From Romanomermis culicivorax (lineage: Eukaryota > Nematoda > Enoplea > Mermithida > Mermithidae): a DNA stretch of 64,000 nt. Each line of letters begins with the position of its first letter. Position 1 is the first letter of the stretch. The notes below the pieces were generated by a model that searched no databases, was not told the DNA's origin, and saw only the letters and a list, made by a program, of their open reading frames with translations. The DNA lies in assembly GCA_963922205.1 (NCBI GenBank), contig CAWUHX010000023.1, forward strand, positions 1,178,001 to 1,242,000, in the 5' to 3' direction. Shown piece after piece: positions 1 to 12,010 of this stretch. The position numbers and the translations under genes were made by a program.

Positions 1-40
1 TATACACTTAGGGCAGCATCAATCAATAAAAACAAAAGAA

Positions 41-130
<90 letters not shown>

Positions 131-149
131 GCTGTACAGGGTGTATAGC
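1..149. repeat. TGAT microsatellite inside an inverted repeat
   Basis: About 20 copies of the tetranucleotide TGAT/ATTG run from roughly 44 to 131. They are flanked by inverted arms: tatacac plus gcagcatcaatcaat on the left and attgattgatgctg plus gtgtata on the right. The whole unit can fold as a hairpin and looks like a small MITE whose core expanded into a microsatellite. The unit may begin before the window. Confidence 0.7.
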
Positions 150-535
150 ATGATTTCATGATGCAAAAGTATGAATAAGCCTAATTTTTGTTTTTTTTAT
201 ATTTGAATTTCAATATTGTCAGAAACGTGGTCACTGGAGCAAAATGCTACACAAAACTCGAATGTACCTCTTTGAGAGGCCTCATGGTCAGCATTTGAAT
301 TCACTAAAAATATGAATAGATGCAGATTTAAGCCTTCCGGCGCACCCACTTTGGTTCTGTCGTTTCGGCACCAGTGTGTTCAGCGCCAGGCCATTTCGGT
401 GCCAGTCATTTCAACACCAAACTATTTCTTTTGGTTGATTTTTTTTTCTCCTGCTTTCTTTTCTTGTCCTTGTCTTTCTTTTATTTTTCTTTGTATTTCT
501 TTTCCCGTCTTTTTCTGTGTTTTGTTTATATTTTG

Positions 536-918
536 ATGTTTTTCTTAGTCAGACTTTTGTCAACGACAGCTATCGGAACTTCAGCAGTCCCATTTTGGGC
601 AGCTGGTCGTAGTGCAACTATCATTCAGTGTGCCAGTACCCTTACGTTTACCCATTTTATATTTTTCAGCCCGTAAGAAGCCTGGTATCCGAATACGCGC
701 CATTCGTTTTGTACGACTTTTGTCTTATATGCCTCCCCGCCGTCTCCAACGACTCGTGCTTTACGTATATCTACAGCTACGTGCCCAAGTTCGGAGTCCC
801 CTGTTACTCCGGGTCGCCCAAAATCAAGAACACTTTTTGTGCCGGCGGTGGAGCTTGCGTACCGCTTTACAAAGATTACCCGGAAACTTATAGTATAAGA
901 CCGATACAAAAATGCTGA
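536..918 (+). CDS. Small cysteine-rich secreted-type protein, copy 1
   Basis: The supported part is the last exon, 670-918. It follows a good acceptor (tatttttcag), encodes 82 residues and ends in TGA. It has seven cysteines, a conserved block CVPLYKDYPETYSIRPIQ and a C-terminal Cys. A paralogous exon of exactly the same length and phase lies at 17273-17521. Conservation runs past the stop into a shared 3' UTR (gaaaatcaggttttcagaataaa), with a possible poly(A) signal near 1017. The upstream exon is uncertain: ATG at 536 followed by a hydrophobic start (MFFLVRLLSTTAIG) and a possible phase-0 donor at 587 would give a signal peptide. No known family is recognised. The pattern suggests a secreted disulphide-bonded peptide, but no function is assigned. 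Confidence 0.6.
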
Positions 919-2307
919 GAAGCGAATTTTCGGTTTTTCGCGATACTGGTTCATTAATATTCGATCTCACGTGACTTTTGGCTGGTTGCTTTTCTTACTG
1001 AAAATCAGGTTTTCAGAATAAATTCTTCAAGTGTCATCAAGAGAAGTTTTGACTGTCTCGGAAAATTTAGCTTCCATACTGATGAGTTGTAATCTTACAT
1101 GTTCATAAGGAGGTTGGCAGCCCTGAGTCCTAACCCCCGGTAGAACCCTGGCTGACACCCTAGCATCATTATTTTTTGAGATGAAAAGCTTTTAAAAACA
1201 AAGTTTTTGAGCATTCTGATCAGTTTTGACTGAGTTCTGTGCATTTTGGAATAAAATTTGTGGCCGACCCTCCCCCGGTCCCCCCAAAGTAATGTTGTAT
1301 GTCTGTGATATGTCAAAACAAAACTATACCTCAACATATAAGCGGGGTAATTTTGAGAACGAGTCCTGTATTCATTTTGCGCGAAAGTGTATATTGGTCG
1401 TGCTACAGTATCCTGAAAATCAGTTTCACGATTTTTTCTGTAAATTTTGGTGCTTTCATTTGATCATATACCTATTGTTATGGGAATAAGATAGCTTGAT
1501 GAATTTTTGTCCTATAGTTCTTGAGCCAACAAGATTTTACACCAAAGTTCATCGGCCCCGTGTTTACATTAAAGATTCATCAGCTCATCCAAAGGGTCAC
1601 TAAATTTGAATTTTTCAGAGAAAAATGGTAATTTTTTCAGATAAGGACATACGAACACATCGATCCTACGAAGCAAGACGACATATTTCAGCAATAAGTG
1701 ATCCTACCGAGCGTTGTCAAAAAATTACGAAAAACTTATTATTCAAAATAAATTTGAAAAAACTAGCTGTTTACAGGGTTTCTCATGACAAAATCTTGTT
1801 TTTTCAATTTAAGTCCAAATTCTATAGCCGGTAATAGCATCAAAGTAGAATAGTAAGCTACGAGGAAACTTTCATGATTACATGTAGCACTAACGCACAC
1901 AGAATAAACTGTCTTGGAACAATGTGTCTCTAAATGAGCAAACTTTCGGGTATGTTATCTGACCAGTGCAGGACAAACACTCGAATGAACACATTTATTG
2001 AGTTTCTTTCGCTGAACACAGTTGTGCCAATATTTTGCACGAAACAGATAATTCGCTCTACTACATCGATGTAAAGTTTTCTCCCCAAACCTTGCAAAGT
2101 TTACACATTTTATACAAAACGGACCGCTGCATTCCGAATCTCATACATTGTTTCGCTGACGTTTGCAGTGCAAAACCGCCTTTCCTGATTTTTCATCGAC
2201 AGATTCCAGAAAACTGTTAACAAAATGATTTCTTTACAACTACCAATAATTGAGTGGAGCCACGGTACCAGTGGCGACTTTTATATACCTCGTCAAATTT
2301 GAGATTT
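919..2307. other. No gene recognised
   Basis: After the 3' UTR of the cysteine-rich gene there are only short open frames without coding character and scattered low-complexity sequence. Nothing else is supported here. Confidence 0.5.
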
Positions 2308-2487
2308 ATGGCAACGGAAAAAGAAAGATATATCGCCATGTTGACGAACAATAAACCGGCCAAAGAGGAACGTTACTTGAAATTCACGACCGCTGCCACT
2401 AAATTCGAAAAACCTCATCTGAAGCCTCCGGCGACGACCCAATCGGGATATCCTCTGAAGTCGGGTATTCCGTTCGATGATAAAAAA
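2308..2487 (+). CDS. Exon A of an unidentified gene
   Basis: ATG at 2308 opens 60 codons rich in K, E, T and P (starts MATEKERYIAMLTNNK) and ends in phase 0 at a strong donor (AAAAAA|gtaagc). The frame is open for at least 18 codons upstream of the ATG, so the true start could lie further 5'. The composition looks like a cytoplasmic, disordered N-terminus. The phase matches the acceptor of the next candidate exon at 4234, which is why the two are joined here. No homologue is recognised. Confidence 0.5.
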
Positions 2488-3040
2488 GTAAGCGAAGGAC
2501 CGTCATTACATCAGCAGTGGACATAAGGGAATTTTAAGCTTGTCCAGGACAGGACATAAGTAGGAATTCGTTGGAAACACGGAAAATTGGATACCAGTCG
2601 ATAGATCTGATTGAGATCTATTCGAAACGGTAATCTGAATTTGTCTGGCTTATTGTTTGACTGAGTGATGGGTAGTAGTTTTAGTTGGACTGAAATTTTC
2701 AGATTTTCCGTATTGTTTTTACAAAAAAGTCTTCTCTCAAAAAAACTTCCATGATTTTCCCGATCGAAAACACGGAAAATCGTGTATCAATCGATAGGTC
2801 TCGTTGAAGTCTACTCAAAACTTTTATCTGGACTTGTATACCTACCTTATTTTTTTACTGAGTTATGAATGGTTTAACTGAAATTTGCAGATTTTCTTTG
2901 TTGTCTTTACTCGAAAAGCCTTCTGAAGAAAACTTCCTTGACTTTTCAGACCTGCTCCATCTTTCAGAGCAAAAGTTGCAGATTATGCTGCACGTCATGT
3001 CTAATTGGCGTGGTAAATTTCCTCGTGATCTAGTTGAATA

Positions 3041-3339
3041 GGGTCTATTCCCATGTGAGTGATTCCCAAGTGAGCGGATTCTCAAGTGAGTGAATTCCCA
3101 TTTGAGCAATTCCCAATGAAGCAAATTCCCAATTGAGCGATTCCCACCTGAATGATTCCCATGTGGGCAATTCCCAATTGAGCGAATTCTCAAGTGATCG
3201 AATTCCCAATTGAGCGTTTTCCATGTGAGTGATTCCCAGGTGAGCGATTCCCAAGTGAGCAAATTTCCAATGAGCGATTCCCATGTGAGTGATTCCCAGG
3301 TGAGCCAATCCCAACTGAGCGAATCCCTAATTGGGCGAG
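3041..3339 (+). repeat. Minisatellite arm of a foldback-like element
   Basis: About 20 degenerate units of ~14 bp related to ATTCCCAAGTGAGCG begin with the terminal motif GGGTCTATTCCC. The same units and terminus form both inverted arms of the elements at 6458-7256 and 39621-41298. Only one arm is seen here, so this is a solo or truncated copy. Minus-strand open frames through it (repeated GN.SHGNRS) are by-products of the repeat. Confidence 0.75.
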
Positions 3340-4233
3340 TCTACTTCGAGGAATTGTCCGTACAATATTATTGACAAAAATTTTCAAAATAATCTAGGTT
3401 ATCGGGCATGGGAAAGAATTTCTTTCCTGGATTACAGTAACAAGCTTACTTAGTTTTTTCGTTTTTAGCTGGCTTTGATTAAGTTCTGTCATTTCAGAAT
3501 GAATCGATTTTTATCCATTATGATTCTCGACTTGTATATAATCCGTTACATTTCCTGTTGTCAGGTACAGTAAAGTTTTCCATCGTTCAGCACATAGATA
3601 TCAATTTCAGAGTGAAGAGACAGAAATGTTGACTGTAACATTAATCATGTTGCTACAAATATAAGTTCGGAATTTACCCTTGAGGACCCTTGTTCGTTTG
3701 GTTTTCATGTAGAAACCGAGAGCAAAAAATTGTGTTGAGCTCAGAGAATGCAAGATTGAACCCGTAAAATTTAAAATGATGCGCAGTTTGCAATCCACTC
3801 ATGTCATTGGCGAGAGTAACATACGAATTTCATTCAGAAACTAAAATAACGATGTAACTTGTTTTTTACAGACTAAAACTAATGAAAGTTCACATTTGCA
3901 CTCCCACCAAAAATTGTTTAAACAGTGATACAGTTGAAAAATTACTGTTCGTCATTTAGAAATTTTGAAAGAAATCAATGCAAACTCGAGTGAATATAGT
4001 TTTTACTATGACTGGATTTCAATCTTCAACAGCATTTGATGTGGGTCCAGAAAATTTGTTTCATCGAATCCGGACACTGATTCAGAGAAAATGTCGGATA
4101 TCCGTGGATTCGGATGCTCGTCCTATCTCTACAATTAATCCACAAAAAGTCACTTTCCAACGGGACCTCGGACCTTCGTTACCTTTAATCCCTTATCCCC
4201 ATTAGACCGTGTAGCACTCAATCATATTTATAG
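3340..4233. other. No gene recognised
   Basis: Presumed intron between candidate exons A and B. It is AT-rich with only short frames lacking coding signals. Confidence 0.4.
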
Positions 4234-4357
4234 AAAGTGGTCGTAATGAAGAAAAAACGTGCCCAAACCTTATCGTCAGAACATTATAAAACCTCGGTGC
4301 CGAAAGAAAATGGGTCGAATATGCCGGCTCTGAAGACTCCGACTTCAGTCCCGGCGT
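4234..4357 (+). CDS. Exon B of an unidentified gene
   Basis: Acceptor tatttatag precedes AAA GTG GTC GTA ATG AAG. The exon reads 41 codons plus one base and ends at a consensus donor (GCGT|gtgagtaag). The entry phase (0) fits exon A at 2308-2487. The exit phase (1) fits the acceptor at 8095. The residues are basic then S/T/P-rich (KKKRAQTLSSEHYK...), consistent with a cytoplasmic tail. Not recognised. Confidence 0.45.
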
Positions 4358-4529
4358 GTGAGTAAGGAAATGTGAATATTCAATTCTTTATCAATGTCGA
4401 GAAAAATGATCAGTTTTATCTCAAAAAACAGTATTTCAGAGTGGGAGTGTTCTGGAATTTCTGTCGCAAGGTAATAACGCCAGGTCTCCAAGAGGAGGTT
4501 GCGCCCCCTACAACTCTATGTTCATTATG

Positions 4530-5144
4530 TCTATAAATTGGGGGGGAAGCCAGTAACCCCACCCGCAGAAATCGTCGGCCATATGGCTAGCCATTTGGTG
4601 ATCCCCTCACAAGATTTATTAATCATCTATGGCCAGCCATATGGTAGCCATACGGACCTCTATACTTAACAGAAAAAAATTGAAAAATGTAAATTTTCTG
4701 ATAAAAAATTGTCGATTTTGAATAAAAAATAAAGGGAAGTGTCAATTTCCTTAACGCTTTGTTCGATAAATACGTTTCTACGGTTTTTATTCAATATTTT
4801 TGGAACTATTTTTCGAACCTCTATGGTGGCAAATTCCAATTTGTCTCTTCAGTTACCCCGTCCCCTAAAACTTTGGGCAGTCGATGACTTTGCGCACCCC
4901 GAAAAAGTTGTTTTATGTACCTCCAGACGTGCACGGCAAGAATTTCCCAGGGGAGAGGATCCTGTGACTTTTTATCGAGGGGAGTGGGGGTGGGTGAGAG
5001 AAAAAACAAAAAAAGTTGCACAAACATGTTTTTCGTAAAAAATATGCATTAAAATCGTCAAAACACTGTCTTAGAAAAGTTCAGGGGGTTGTTTGATGGG
5101 GTTTCCCTGGGTTACCTAGATCTCAGGGCTCTATTACATGTATG
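4530..5144. mobile_element. Degenerate CATACATGTAA-type MITE with an insertion
   Basis: The right end reads ctattacatgtatg and the interior carries the family signatures (gccatatggctagcca, aaaaatgtaaattttctgat). It is an older copy of the family at 37555, 48297, 50873 and 55106. About 4845-5095 is a different repeat (pale copies at 46960-47166 and 49215-49385) that appears inserted. The left end is eroded and no target-site duplication was found. Confidence 0.5.
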
Positions 5145-6084
5145 ATTCTGTTTCATAGGCTGAGGTTACTTGGTTGAATTAACAGATCTGAAAATGCCTC
5201 ATGATTGTAAAATTTCGAACTCCTGGATGCTACAGCTGGTCAGCCAACTTCTGTTCTGTCCGATTCATGAGTGCACCCGGCCTCCGGCCAGATAAAATCG
5301 GAAGACAAGTTCAAGCTCGTAAGTTTTCTTTTACAACCAGTCCATATTAAGTTGTCATTCGTTGAAATGTTGTCGGTTCTCACAACATAATATAAGATAT
5401 CATCATGAGCTTAATAATGCTCGCTGTATGTGAACAATATAAATTTATACTGATCAAAAACCTCTAAACTATAGACTTTGAAAGTGTGTTATTAAGGCCG
5501 GCATAATTCCCGTGAAAAGGACCCTCATAAGGTCGGCAGATTCTGTAGTTTGTCGGACGATACACGGACCATATGTGAAGCCTCAAATTTCCAACCATAA
5601 GGCACGTCATATGGTCGACATAATCTGTATATAACCGGCCTTTTACAGACCTTATGACTGGTCATGTTGGACAATATGCTGACATTTGTCGACCTTATGT
5701 TTATACAGACCTCATGTCTGACGGTGACAAGTTTTATGTCGGGACTTCATCATGGGCGTTCATGAAAGGTAAGTGAGAAGACACGTTTAAAATTAATTTC
5801 TGATGATATACTTATTTACTGCACCCATGTTGTATTACTTAATTAAATTTTGATTCGGTTTAGTCGTCTGGATTTTGGATTTTGGTTTTAAAAGAGTTTT
5901 ATAACATGGTGCAATTTTTCAGATGCCTTGTCTACATGCGTGCTTTTTCATAATGTTTTTTTTCTCGCCTTCACGGATAATGTTTCAAAAGACAATCGAC
6001 CAACATCTCAAATTTCCAGCTCATGATCGAGATCATTGAGAAAATGAGCAGGATCATATGCATCCTGCCGACAAAAATTTGCTT
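5145..6084. other. No gene recognised; short repeats
   Basis: Contains a GGTCGACATAAT / GACCTTATG-like degenerate repeat around 5490-5740 with the character of an eroded minisatellite. No coding exon is supported. Confidence 0.35.
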
Positions 6085-6300
6085 TGGGCGACAATAACCT
6101 TGTCTCATTTAGTAATTTTTATTTTAAAAAACTCGTAAAAATGTGTTCATTTCGCGAAGCGCCGCAAAAATTGACGTCCTTGATCGTTTTTTGTTCAAAA
6201 ATCGACATTTTTCATCCAAAAATTGACATTTTTCAGTATTTTTGCGACCGGGTGTTCCTACGATCGACCATTTCTGGCGGGGGGGATTCCAGTGGCAATT
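6085..6300 (+). mobile_element. Fragment of the CATACATGTAA MITE family
   Basis: Shares the interior cgcgaagcgccg...ttgttcaaaaatcgacatttttcatc with the full copies, notably the one at 50873-51322. Both termini are missing. Confidence 0.55.
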
Positions 6301-6457
6301 CACCTTAAAATTACATTTATGTTTATAACTATTCCAACTACTCTCAAAAAAATTTCAGTCTTCCGCGGTGTTCAAAATTCAAAATTGCGAACTTTCATAG
6401 AGCACTATTATTATTTTAGTGGAAATATAAAAAATTATTCATTCTACCTGTTTTATA

Positions 6458-7256
6458 GGGTCTATTCCCAAGTGAGCGAATTCCCAACTGCGCGATTCTC
6501 ATGCGAGTGATTCCCAATCAAGCGAATTCCCAATCGGGCGATTTCAAACGAGCAATCGCGAGTGCAATAATACTTTCTTCATATTTTCCTTCTTCACCTT
6601 ATATTTTTATTTGTATGTATCTTCTTTTTCTTTCGTTTTCTGTTTGTGTTGTTAACGTTCTCGTTTATGGATGTTTCAACGTTTTCATCTTTTGTCTCTG
6701 TTTTCTTTCCTTTTCGTTTTTCTTGTCGTCTACTCATTTCCTTTTTTGCTCATGAAACAACACATTGCAAGTTGTCATTCTAAATAACCGCAGTCTCCTG
6801 CATAATTCTAGCACAGTTCGACATGTTTGAGTCTTTCGTCGTTGTAAGTGTGAAAATCTTAATAAAACCATAAACAAACAAGAATGAAAACATTAGAAAT
6901 AAGTGAGAATAGGTGGAAAAGCACTAGAAAAAGAAAGAAAACATGAAAAAAGTGACAAGATAGAAGAAGCAACATAGAGAAAGCATCAAGAAAGAAACAA
7001 AAATATGTGAAAAAAGGTAAAAAAAAAGAATCAGGAAAGGTTAAGAGCAAAAAAACAAGATGAAAAGTAATGAAGAAAAATGGAAGAAATCAGAGACAAA
7101 AGATGAAAAACGAAAGAAAAAAGAAATACACACAAAGAAAAATATAAGGTAAAGAAAGAAAACATGATGAAAGTGTTATTACATTCTCGGTCGCTAGTTT
7201 GGAATCGTCCAATTAGGGATTCACTCACTTGAGAATCGCTCACATGAGAATATCCC
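6458..7256. mobile_element. Foldback-like element, copy 1
   Basis: The left arm (6458-6555) is a tandem of ATTCCCAAGTGAGCG-type units starting GGGTCTATTCCC. The right arm (about 7195-7256) holds the same units inverted and ends ATATCCC. Between them a T-rich left half and an A-rich right half are themselves imperfect inverted copies (ataatactttcttcatatttt against aaaacatgatgaaagtgttatta). The whole 0.8 kb can fold back. No transposase is visible, so it is non-autonomous. The T-rich and A-rich open frames are not genes. It closely resembles 39621-41298. Confidence 0.7.
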
Positions 7257-7743
7257 ATTCAAGAGTGTGAGAACGCTTTGTTCAAGATCTTCCCAGTAGA
7301 ACTGCTGTTGAATGTTAGTTTGAAGTTGAAAAACGGTACAAATAAGTCTTATTACGCCTGAAAGCAACGCATCGTCTATTTGGAGTTGGAAATTACTCGT
7401 TTGAAAAATAGATAGTAGTGAAAATGAGGAAAGAATCATCAAGTTCCTGATCGGGGTTGAATTGATTCGTGCCGCGAGCCGCCGATGCAGGACCGAAACA
7501 AATCGAAATAGATGATCTTGTTAGGTAAAAATTTAGTGTCCGGCTTACTTTCACTAAACATTGCAACGGACCGAGTCTTTGAGAGGCTATGGCGAAAATG
7601 ATCTAGAATACCTAAAAATCACCATAAGAAAAATTTTTTGCAACTTTTCACTACTACCACACTGGAGCCAAATACTGCTTTTGCGCAAAATAACTAAAGA
7701 AAATAGGCTGTTTTGAGTGTATAGATTGTGGTTTTAGTTGGCA

Positions 7744-7935
7744 GACCCTATGGTCAGATTTTTAAGATAGGGGTAAAGTTGATAATTTCCTTGGGTAGTT
7801 AGCCAAATGTCCACTGAACACGTCATATTGTGTCAAAATCAGGCAATCAGTGATCAGTTTTTAGGACATTTTTAGGACATTTAGGACATTAGGTAACGGT
7901 AATAGCCCTCATACCCCACCCTGAGACAGTCTGCT
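7744..7935 (-). repeat. Dispersed repeat of the CCCCATGGGGAGGGGTATGA family, copy 1
   Basis: Inverted copy of a ~180-bp repeat also present at 13898-14085 and 53976-54152. Shared segments include tgatcac/gattgcc, ttagtggacatttagg and ggggtatgagggg. A short internal run (ttttaggacat repeated) is expanded here. No ends or target duplication are defined. Confidence 0.6.
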
Positions 7936-8095
7936 ATGGGCCTATCCCACTCTGGTTGAATAAGCCGGAGTATCTGTGACGGGATCCGCCTATATTTGTC
8001 TCAGGTGTTTATTCAAGATTCACTCCAAATGGGGGATTCTGGTTGATCGGACCTAAACTTTGGTTGTCAAGATGTTAACTTCAATTTTTCAACAG

Positions 8096-8409
8096 ATATT
8101 GTGCATCAAACTCAATCGCCGATTATGGCTTCCAGGCCTGGTTATTATGGGTTCCGGGACGTGATGGGCAGCAACTTATTGACCAGGCAAATCCGCGGGT
8201 ACGCTTGGAACACGAACGGGTTATGAAGGAAGAACGGGGGCAAAATTGTTGCCTGTGCGGCCTACTGTTGCTCAGTATTTTCATGGCGGCAGCTCTATTG
8301 ACTGTGGCTTTTTACGATCGGATGATGTCACAAGCGTCGACTAATTTGACTCGATCTCAAGAAATCGACTCTCCTATCTACTTTGGGGATTTTGAGTTTA
8401 ATCAACAAG
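8096..8409 (+). CDS. Exon C: membrane-anchor exon of an unidentified protein
   Basis: Acceptor ttcaacag and donor AACAAG|gtacgt bound the exon. One frame encodes a cytoplasmic stretch (LEHERVMKEERGQN), a clear transmembrane helix (CCLCGLLLLSIFMAAALLTV), then an N-glycosylation site (NLT). This suggests a type II or single-pass membrane protein. Joining exon B in phase enters a different frame that looks equally coding at first (MASRPGYYGFRDVMGS) but reaches TGA about 110 bases in. So the exon holds either a one-base frameshift or an unrecognised boundary. It is probably part of the same gene as exons A, B and D. Family not recognised. Confidence 0.45.
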
Positions 8410-9759
8410 GTACGTGTCGTCTATGGCTGATTTTTACAATAAAAAACGTTCCAGGAAGGAATCGCCGTTTTACTCAGTCTTAAGGGCGATCTTGAAATGC
8501 ATATGATCCTTTTGTCGAATGACAGTCAATACAAGGTGCTCCGGTGTTGCTTGGTAATTTTAGCGGAAAATCCCAAAATATCTCTCGGGGAAAGTGTTAA
8601 AAACTAACAAAAGATGTGAAAAGTAATCAAAACAAAAATGATGTGATTCTTCTGAATAAGCGATCGTTTATACAAATGCCATGATTTTCAACATTATTAA
8701 TATCACGTGGGGCGCACTTACAAAGGTGAATATTTTTATGGAAAAAACAATTTGAATTTGAATTTTTGAAAATGAAAATTTTAAATACAAAAATGGGGAA
8801 AATAAAAAAATTCAAATATGAATATATTTTCTTTTTCATAAAACTATTCACATTTCTGAGTTGCTTTTTTGATCGGACGATTCAACTTGCATAAAAATTA
8901 GTCAAAATGTAGAGCTAGACCTCTGCTTCAATACTGCAGTTTCAAACAGGGAACTTCCTCGCAAGTTGAGTTTTTTTTAATTTCCAGGTCTCCCAGTCAC
9001 CCCGCCATAGGGCAACTTGTAGGCAATTTGATAAAAATCATTCTGTTGCGTTATACTTATGTGGGGTTAAATGCACACCGAAGGATGTTTAAAAAAGAGT
9101 AAAATTAGACCGTGCTTCTATGAGATAACTTTTTATGCTTTTTGACGATTTTAGGAAAGAATGTATCAAATTTCATGGAATAATACACCAATTCGAAAAA
9201 AAACCAAAAAGTTTATTATAATAAAAATGAATAGTTTGATGATATATATACTACATTTTTGACGACAATTATCATAGGTGGCGCGACAGCGTCAACCTAT
9301 AATATACTTGGCCCCCAAATTTCATGTCCCCCCCCTCTAGAGCCAAAACGGTGAGAGCTAGAACCTTCGGGTTTTTTGCATAATATCGGGCATAGGGGCA
9401 AACTATGGGGTGCCTTTTGTCATTTCGCCTCTATCTGCGAGTGGAGCTCGGTGGGGCGCCAAAAACAGGTAAAAAACGCACTTTTTAAGGTCCCCCAGTT
9501 CCACCATGCCCAGCAATCGGTGTGCCATATCCAACCTCCATACTTCGGCCTAATCATCTTGGGGGTGTAATCTCAAATGCGAATTTTTCTTTTTTAGAAA
9601 TATGGCCTCAATTCAATTCTATGGTTGTCCAAAGTCCCGGAAAACGCCAAATTCCCCAATTTTGTTATATAATACTTATGGGTTCAAAAAAAATTTTTTT
9701 GCAGCATAATGCACTACCAATTTTTTTGCAGTTTCAAATATACCTGTAGCCTTATTGGG
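8410..9759. other. No gene recognised
   Basis: Presumed intron of the membrane-protein gene. It is AT-rich and contains no exon with convincing splice sites. Confidence 0.35.
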
Positions 9760-10610
9760 ATTTTTGGGCGGCGAGGGTTTTCGACTATTGGAAATTTGAT
9801 GGACACGGTCACTTTACACGAAAAATTATCCCGGGTGTAAAGCGTATTTCCGTGATTTTTCAGTGGAGGGAGTTTTCGACCGCGGGGAATTCAATAGACG
9901 TCCTCACTTTACACAAAAAATTATCTACGGTGTAAACAAGCGTACTGCCGTAATTTTCTTGAGGAGGGGATTTTCGACCACGAGGAATTCAATGAATGTG
10001 ATCACTTTACACCAAAAATTATCCCGTGTGTAAACAAACGTATTTTCGTGATTTTTTGCTGGAAGAGGTTTCCGACCACGGGGAATTTGATGAATGCGAT
10101 CATTTTACACAAAAACTTATCCCAGTTGTAAACAAACGTACTTTCGTGATTTTCTGGTGAACGGGGTTTTCGATCACGGAGAATTTGATGAATGCGATCA
10201 TCTTACAAAAAAAACTATTGCGGGTGTAAACAAGCGTATTTTCGTGATTTTTTATGGAAGGGGCTTTCGACTGCGGGGAATTCAATGGATGTGTCACTTT
10301 ACACAAAAAAATTATTCCGGATTTAACCAAGCCTGTTTTCGTGAGTTTTTTGTGGGAGGGATTTTCGACCACTGAGAATTTAATGAAAATGATCACTTTA
10401 CACACTAATTCATATTGAATGTAAACAAATGTATTTCTACTATTTTTGAGGGAAGATGTTTCTGACCATGGGGAATTCAATGGACGGAGTCAGTTTACAC
10501 GAGAAAAATCAATTGTGTAAACAAATGTATTTCTGCGATTTTTTGGGTTGAAGTATTCTGAACCATGAGGAATTCAATAGATATGGTCACCTTTCAGTAT
10601 CTTTACAAAG
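9760..10610. repeat. ~97-bp tandem repeat array, about 8-9 units
   Basis: The motif cactttacacaaaaaattatc recurs at about 9812, 9905, 10003, 10102, 10200, 10295, 10395 and 10492, a spacing of 93-100 bases. Each unit also has gtaaacaagcgtatttt, a cgtgatttttt run and ttttcgaccacgggga. Units are diverged. Open frames on both strands across it simply repeat with the array. Confidence 0.85.
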
Positions 10611-10779
10611 TTTTTTAAGTACTATGCGCTTTACACATGCTTTACTTTTGCTGGAGGTGAGAATTCGTTGGTTGAAGTTTTTTTATTGTTTTTTTGAAGT
10701 GCAGATGACCAAATTTAAAACTTCAGTGTGCTTCTATGAAAGTTTTCGTGCATGGTTGAGGCCCACTAAAAAGAAGTGA

Positions 10780-11885
10780 ACTAGTTTATTAGAAAATGCC
10801 CCGATGGGGCAGAAAAAAGGAGAATATACTTGCTTCGATAGTTGCCATGCTAGAAAAAGAAGTGGACTAGACTTTTGAGAACTTGGGTCAAAGTTGGAAA
10901 AAACTCACTTTCTTTATATTGGATTTTCATTCTGTCTCAAAAAAGTTTTCTATGTCTGTGAAGAAGTATATTCTGCAGCATCTTGCACTTTGTCCTTCCC
11001 ATGGCATCAACCACAGTAACATTTTTCTATATGAAAATAATATGGCACATGACTTCAAATGTAAAAAAATGGTAAACCAATGGCATTCTATCTCCCGACC
11101 GATTCAAAACTCCTGCCTCTCACACTAGCTGAAAAATGGTGAGGAAGACATATTATAGTTATAATTCCGACAAGTCCTGATGACATTCAAATTGTACTGA
11201 ACCTGAAATCAAACCGAGTCGTCTTTTTGTTCCAGACTATCTTGACTGGAGCTTAAACCCTTTTAGCGCAACTGGGCCTTGGTTACTTATGGAGTGAATT
11301 CCATAGGATATGTTAAATAAAATGAGTGAATTACACACATCTTACACAATCGATTTAGTTCTAAGAAGACTTTGTGCTGTAGCATTTTCTAAAAAAACTG
11401 AGTGGGATTTCATGTGTCACCTTCTCAGAGTTGATTCCTGTCTTATTGACACTAAATTTAGAAAAAAAGCTCATGCAGTTAGAAACACTCATGTGTGAGA
11501 GGGAGGACATGGGGAGTACAAACTTCACCAAGGGTTTGGAAACTGGAAGATTTGTTATGAAGAATAGTTTTTTGTTCAACTTTTTTTAAATTTTGTCACA
11601 AAAAACGCCAAAAAATCCACCCCTGTGCCTTCCTCAAAATTTCGGAGATGCATATGTTCGGTTGGAAAGTGTGTTGATGCACTCAGCTGCAGAATATACT
11701 TTTTCACAGACATGGAAAATTTTTTCGAGACAGAATGAAAATCCAATATAAAGAAAGTGAATTTTTTCCAACTTTGACCCAAGTTCTCAAAAGTCTAGTC
11801 CACTTCTTTTTCTAGCATGGCAACTATCGAAGCAAGTATATTCTCCTTTTTTCTGCCCCATCGGGGCATTTTCTAATAAACTAGT
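10780..11885. mobile_element. Non-autonomous element with ~200-bp terminal inverted repeats
   Basis: 10780-10981 and 11688-11885 are near-perfect inverted copies, starting actagtttattagaaaatg and including gccccgatggggcag and tattggattttcattctg. The 706-bp interior has no transposase-like frame. Long TIRs with a non-coding core fit a MULE-type or similar non-autonomous DNA transposon. No target-site duplication was recognised at the ends, so the superfamily is open. Confidence 0.8.
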
Positions 11886-11965
11886 AGCATAATATTTCAA
11901 CAAAAGGTAAGATAAGATGAAGGTGTTAGATTGTTTACCTGCTGAATGATTATGCTATGAGCAAA

Positions 11966-12010
11966 AATTTCTGGGGGGTTCCCATAGCACTTCCCCCCAA
12001 TTACATGTTT
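11966..12010. repeat. End fragment of the CATACATGTAA MITE family
   Basis: ggggggttcccatagcac followed by ttccccccaattacatgt matches the right end of the MITE at 50873-51322. The rest of the element is absent. Confidence 0.5.

Noticed and set aside
2855-3387. Three minus-strand ORFs with GN.SHGNRS-type repeats resembling a repetitive protein
   Set aside because: All three frames are open only because the 14-bp minisatellite lacks stops. The sequence is a transposon arm.
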